From Bacteroides zhangwenhongii (GTDB lineage Bacteria > Bacteroidota > Bacteroidia > Bacteroidales > Bacteroidaceae), in the NCBI RefSeq assembly GCF_009193325.2, contig NZ_CP059856.1, positions 744,001 through 808,000 on the forward strand: a stretch of 64,000 bases of DNA. Direction: 5' to 3'. Made by a program: the position numbers and the translations under genes. Positions 63,511 through 64,000 of the stretch are shown here, in pieces (position 1 is the first letter of the stretch; each line of letters starts with the position of its first letter). Below the pieces are notes generated by a model. The model searched no databases and had not been told where the DNA came from. It was given only the letters and a program-made list of their open reading frames with translations.

Positions 63511-63921
63511 ATGGCAAAAATACTATATATTCTATTGTTGATTCTGTGCATGACCTCTTGCAGATTAAAAGAAGAGACTATGCTTAAGTCACAATTGCCC
63601 GGTACTTATATCGGATTAGCCCCTTGTGCTGATTGCGACGGTGCCTTTTCCGGCATAACGTTTGAAGAAGATGGGACAGTATGGTTCTATTCCTCGCCGA
63701 ATCAACAGAAAGCAACATCGCAAAAAGGTTGTTGGGATATAAAGAACTCGTTGGTTTACGTGATAATGAGAAGTGATACATTTTATTATCGTCCGGCATT
63801 ACCGGACAGTATTATCTCACTTTATCGAGACAGGCGAAATCCCAAAGAACTTATAGAGTCTTATACATTAAAAAAATATCTGCAAAAATCAGATAAGGGC
63901 AGTGTCCATAATATTGTGTAA
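63511..63921 (+). CDS. Small NlpE N-terminal-like lipoprotein
   Basis: A 136-residue lipoprotein with lipobox MTSC (Cys at about residue 17). Its core PGTYIGLAPCADCDGAFSGI matches the N-terminal domain of NlpE / copper-resistance lipoproteins, including the C-x-x-C pair, and continues with GTVWFYSS and GCWDIKNSLV as in that beta-barrel fold. NlpE in E. coli reports lipoprotein-sorting and redox or copper stress to Cpx; no Cpx system is in this window. It starts 8 bp after the discoidin-like gene, so it is probably the final gene of PUL 3. Its role there is unknown. Confidence 0.8.
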   Translation: MAKILYILLLILCMTSCRLKEETMLKSQLPGTYIGLAPCADCDGAFSGITFEEDGTVWFYSSPNQQKATSQKGCWDIKNSLVYVIMRSDTFYYRPALPDSIISLYRDRRNPKELIESYTLKKYLQKSDKGSVHNIV

Positions 63922-63932
63922 ATGTAAACGGG

Positions 63933-63969
63933 ATTCAGTTATAAGTTCTCTTATATCTGGATTCTGTTT
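63933..63969 (+). terminator. Probable terminator at the end of PUL 3
   Basis: ATTCAGTTATAAG (63933-63945) pairs with CTTATATCTGGAT (63950-63962) with one mismatch and one wobble around a TTCT loop, followed by TCTGTTTT. It lies 12 bp after the last gene. The remaining 31 bases show nothing. Confidence 0.65.
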
Positions 63970-64000
63970 TCAAAAATAAGCATAAACTGGTTCATAATCA

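Overview
The window looks like a chromosomal segment of a gut Bacteroides (phylum Bacteroidota). The evidence is three SusC/SusD polysaccharide utilization loci (PULs), a hybrid two-component regulator, two ECF-sigma/FecR pairs, -7 elements of the Bacteroides type TAnnTTTG, a PPi-dependent phosphofructokinase and a VorB-type 2-oxoacid:ferredoxin oxidoreductase. I cannot assign a species. I saw no rRNA, tRNA, CRISPR array or complete insertion sequence.

Positions 1-17000 are mostly housekeeping. They hold the end of an RND efflux pump with its TolC-like channel, pfp, a membrane-anchored GH25 muramidase, and a branched-chain 2-oxoacid dehydrogenase operon (lpdA, lplA, E2, fused E1alpha/beta, then an atypical flavodoxin). 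After these come prmA (reverse strand), an unrecognised secreted Trp/Gly- then Ser/Arg-rich protein, and a FadL-like outer-membrane barrel. Positions 17056-18546 carry guanine deaminase and a Gfo/Idh/MocA oxidoreductase.

Positions 18975-39155, all on the reverse strand, form PUL 1. In transcription order: putative porin, solute-binding-domain protein, hybrid two-component system (these three overlap), GH88 unsaturated uronyl hydrolase, a GH2 glycosidase broken by a frameshift, two alginate-lyase-superfamily proteins, SusC, SusD and two IPT/TIG lipoproteins. Lyases plus GH88 point to a uronic-acid-containing polysaccharide. Positions 39277-42438 (reverse) are a TPR protein plus the four-subunit 2-oxoacid:ferredoxin oxidoreductase, with an additional 58-residue membrane protein between its subunit genes.

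Positions 43135-63921 hold two adjacent, clearly paralogous PULs (2 and 3). Each has an ECF sigma factor, FecR anti-sigma, STN-domain SusC, SusD-like lipoprotein, GH18 endoglycosidase and a DUF1735/LamG lipoprotein. PUL 3 adds a DUF1735/discoidin-like protein and a small NlpE-like lipoprotein. The target is probably N-glycans of host glycoproteins. An Rpn-type PD-(D/E)XK nuclease gene lies between the two.

The strongest observation is that both fecR-susC gaps contain the same reverse-strand arrangement. A TAnnTTTG element overlaps the susC start codon, and about 80-90 bp away lies a reverse-strand hairpin followed by a U-run. This predicts a cis-antisense sRNA of about 115 nt in each locus, of the type known as DonS in B. 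fragilis. The same gaps share a forward-strand motif (TAACCTTWAAA, with ATGA at fixed spacing) that could be the ECF-sigma promoter. Other points of interest are the GH2 frameshift at a CTT-TAA-C context, four tandem 21-bp dyad repeats in a 696-bp non-coding stretch, candidate operator repeats before PUL 1, and a flavodoxin without the usual phosphate-binding loop.
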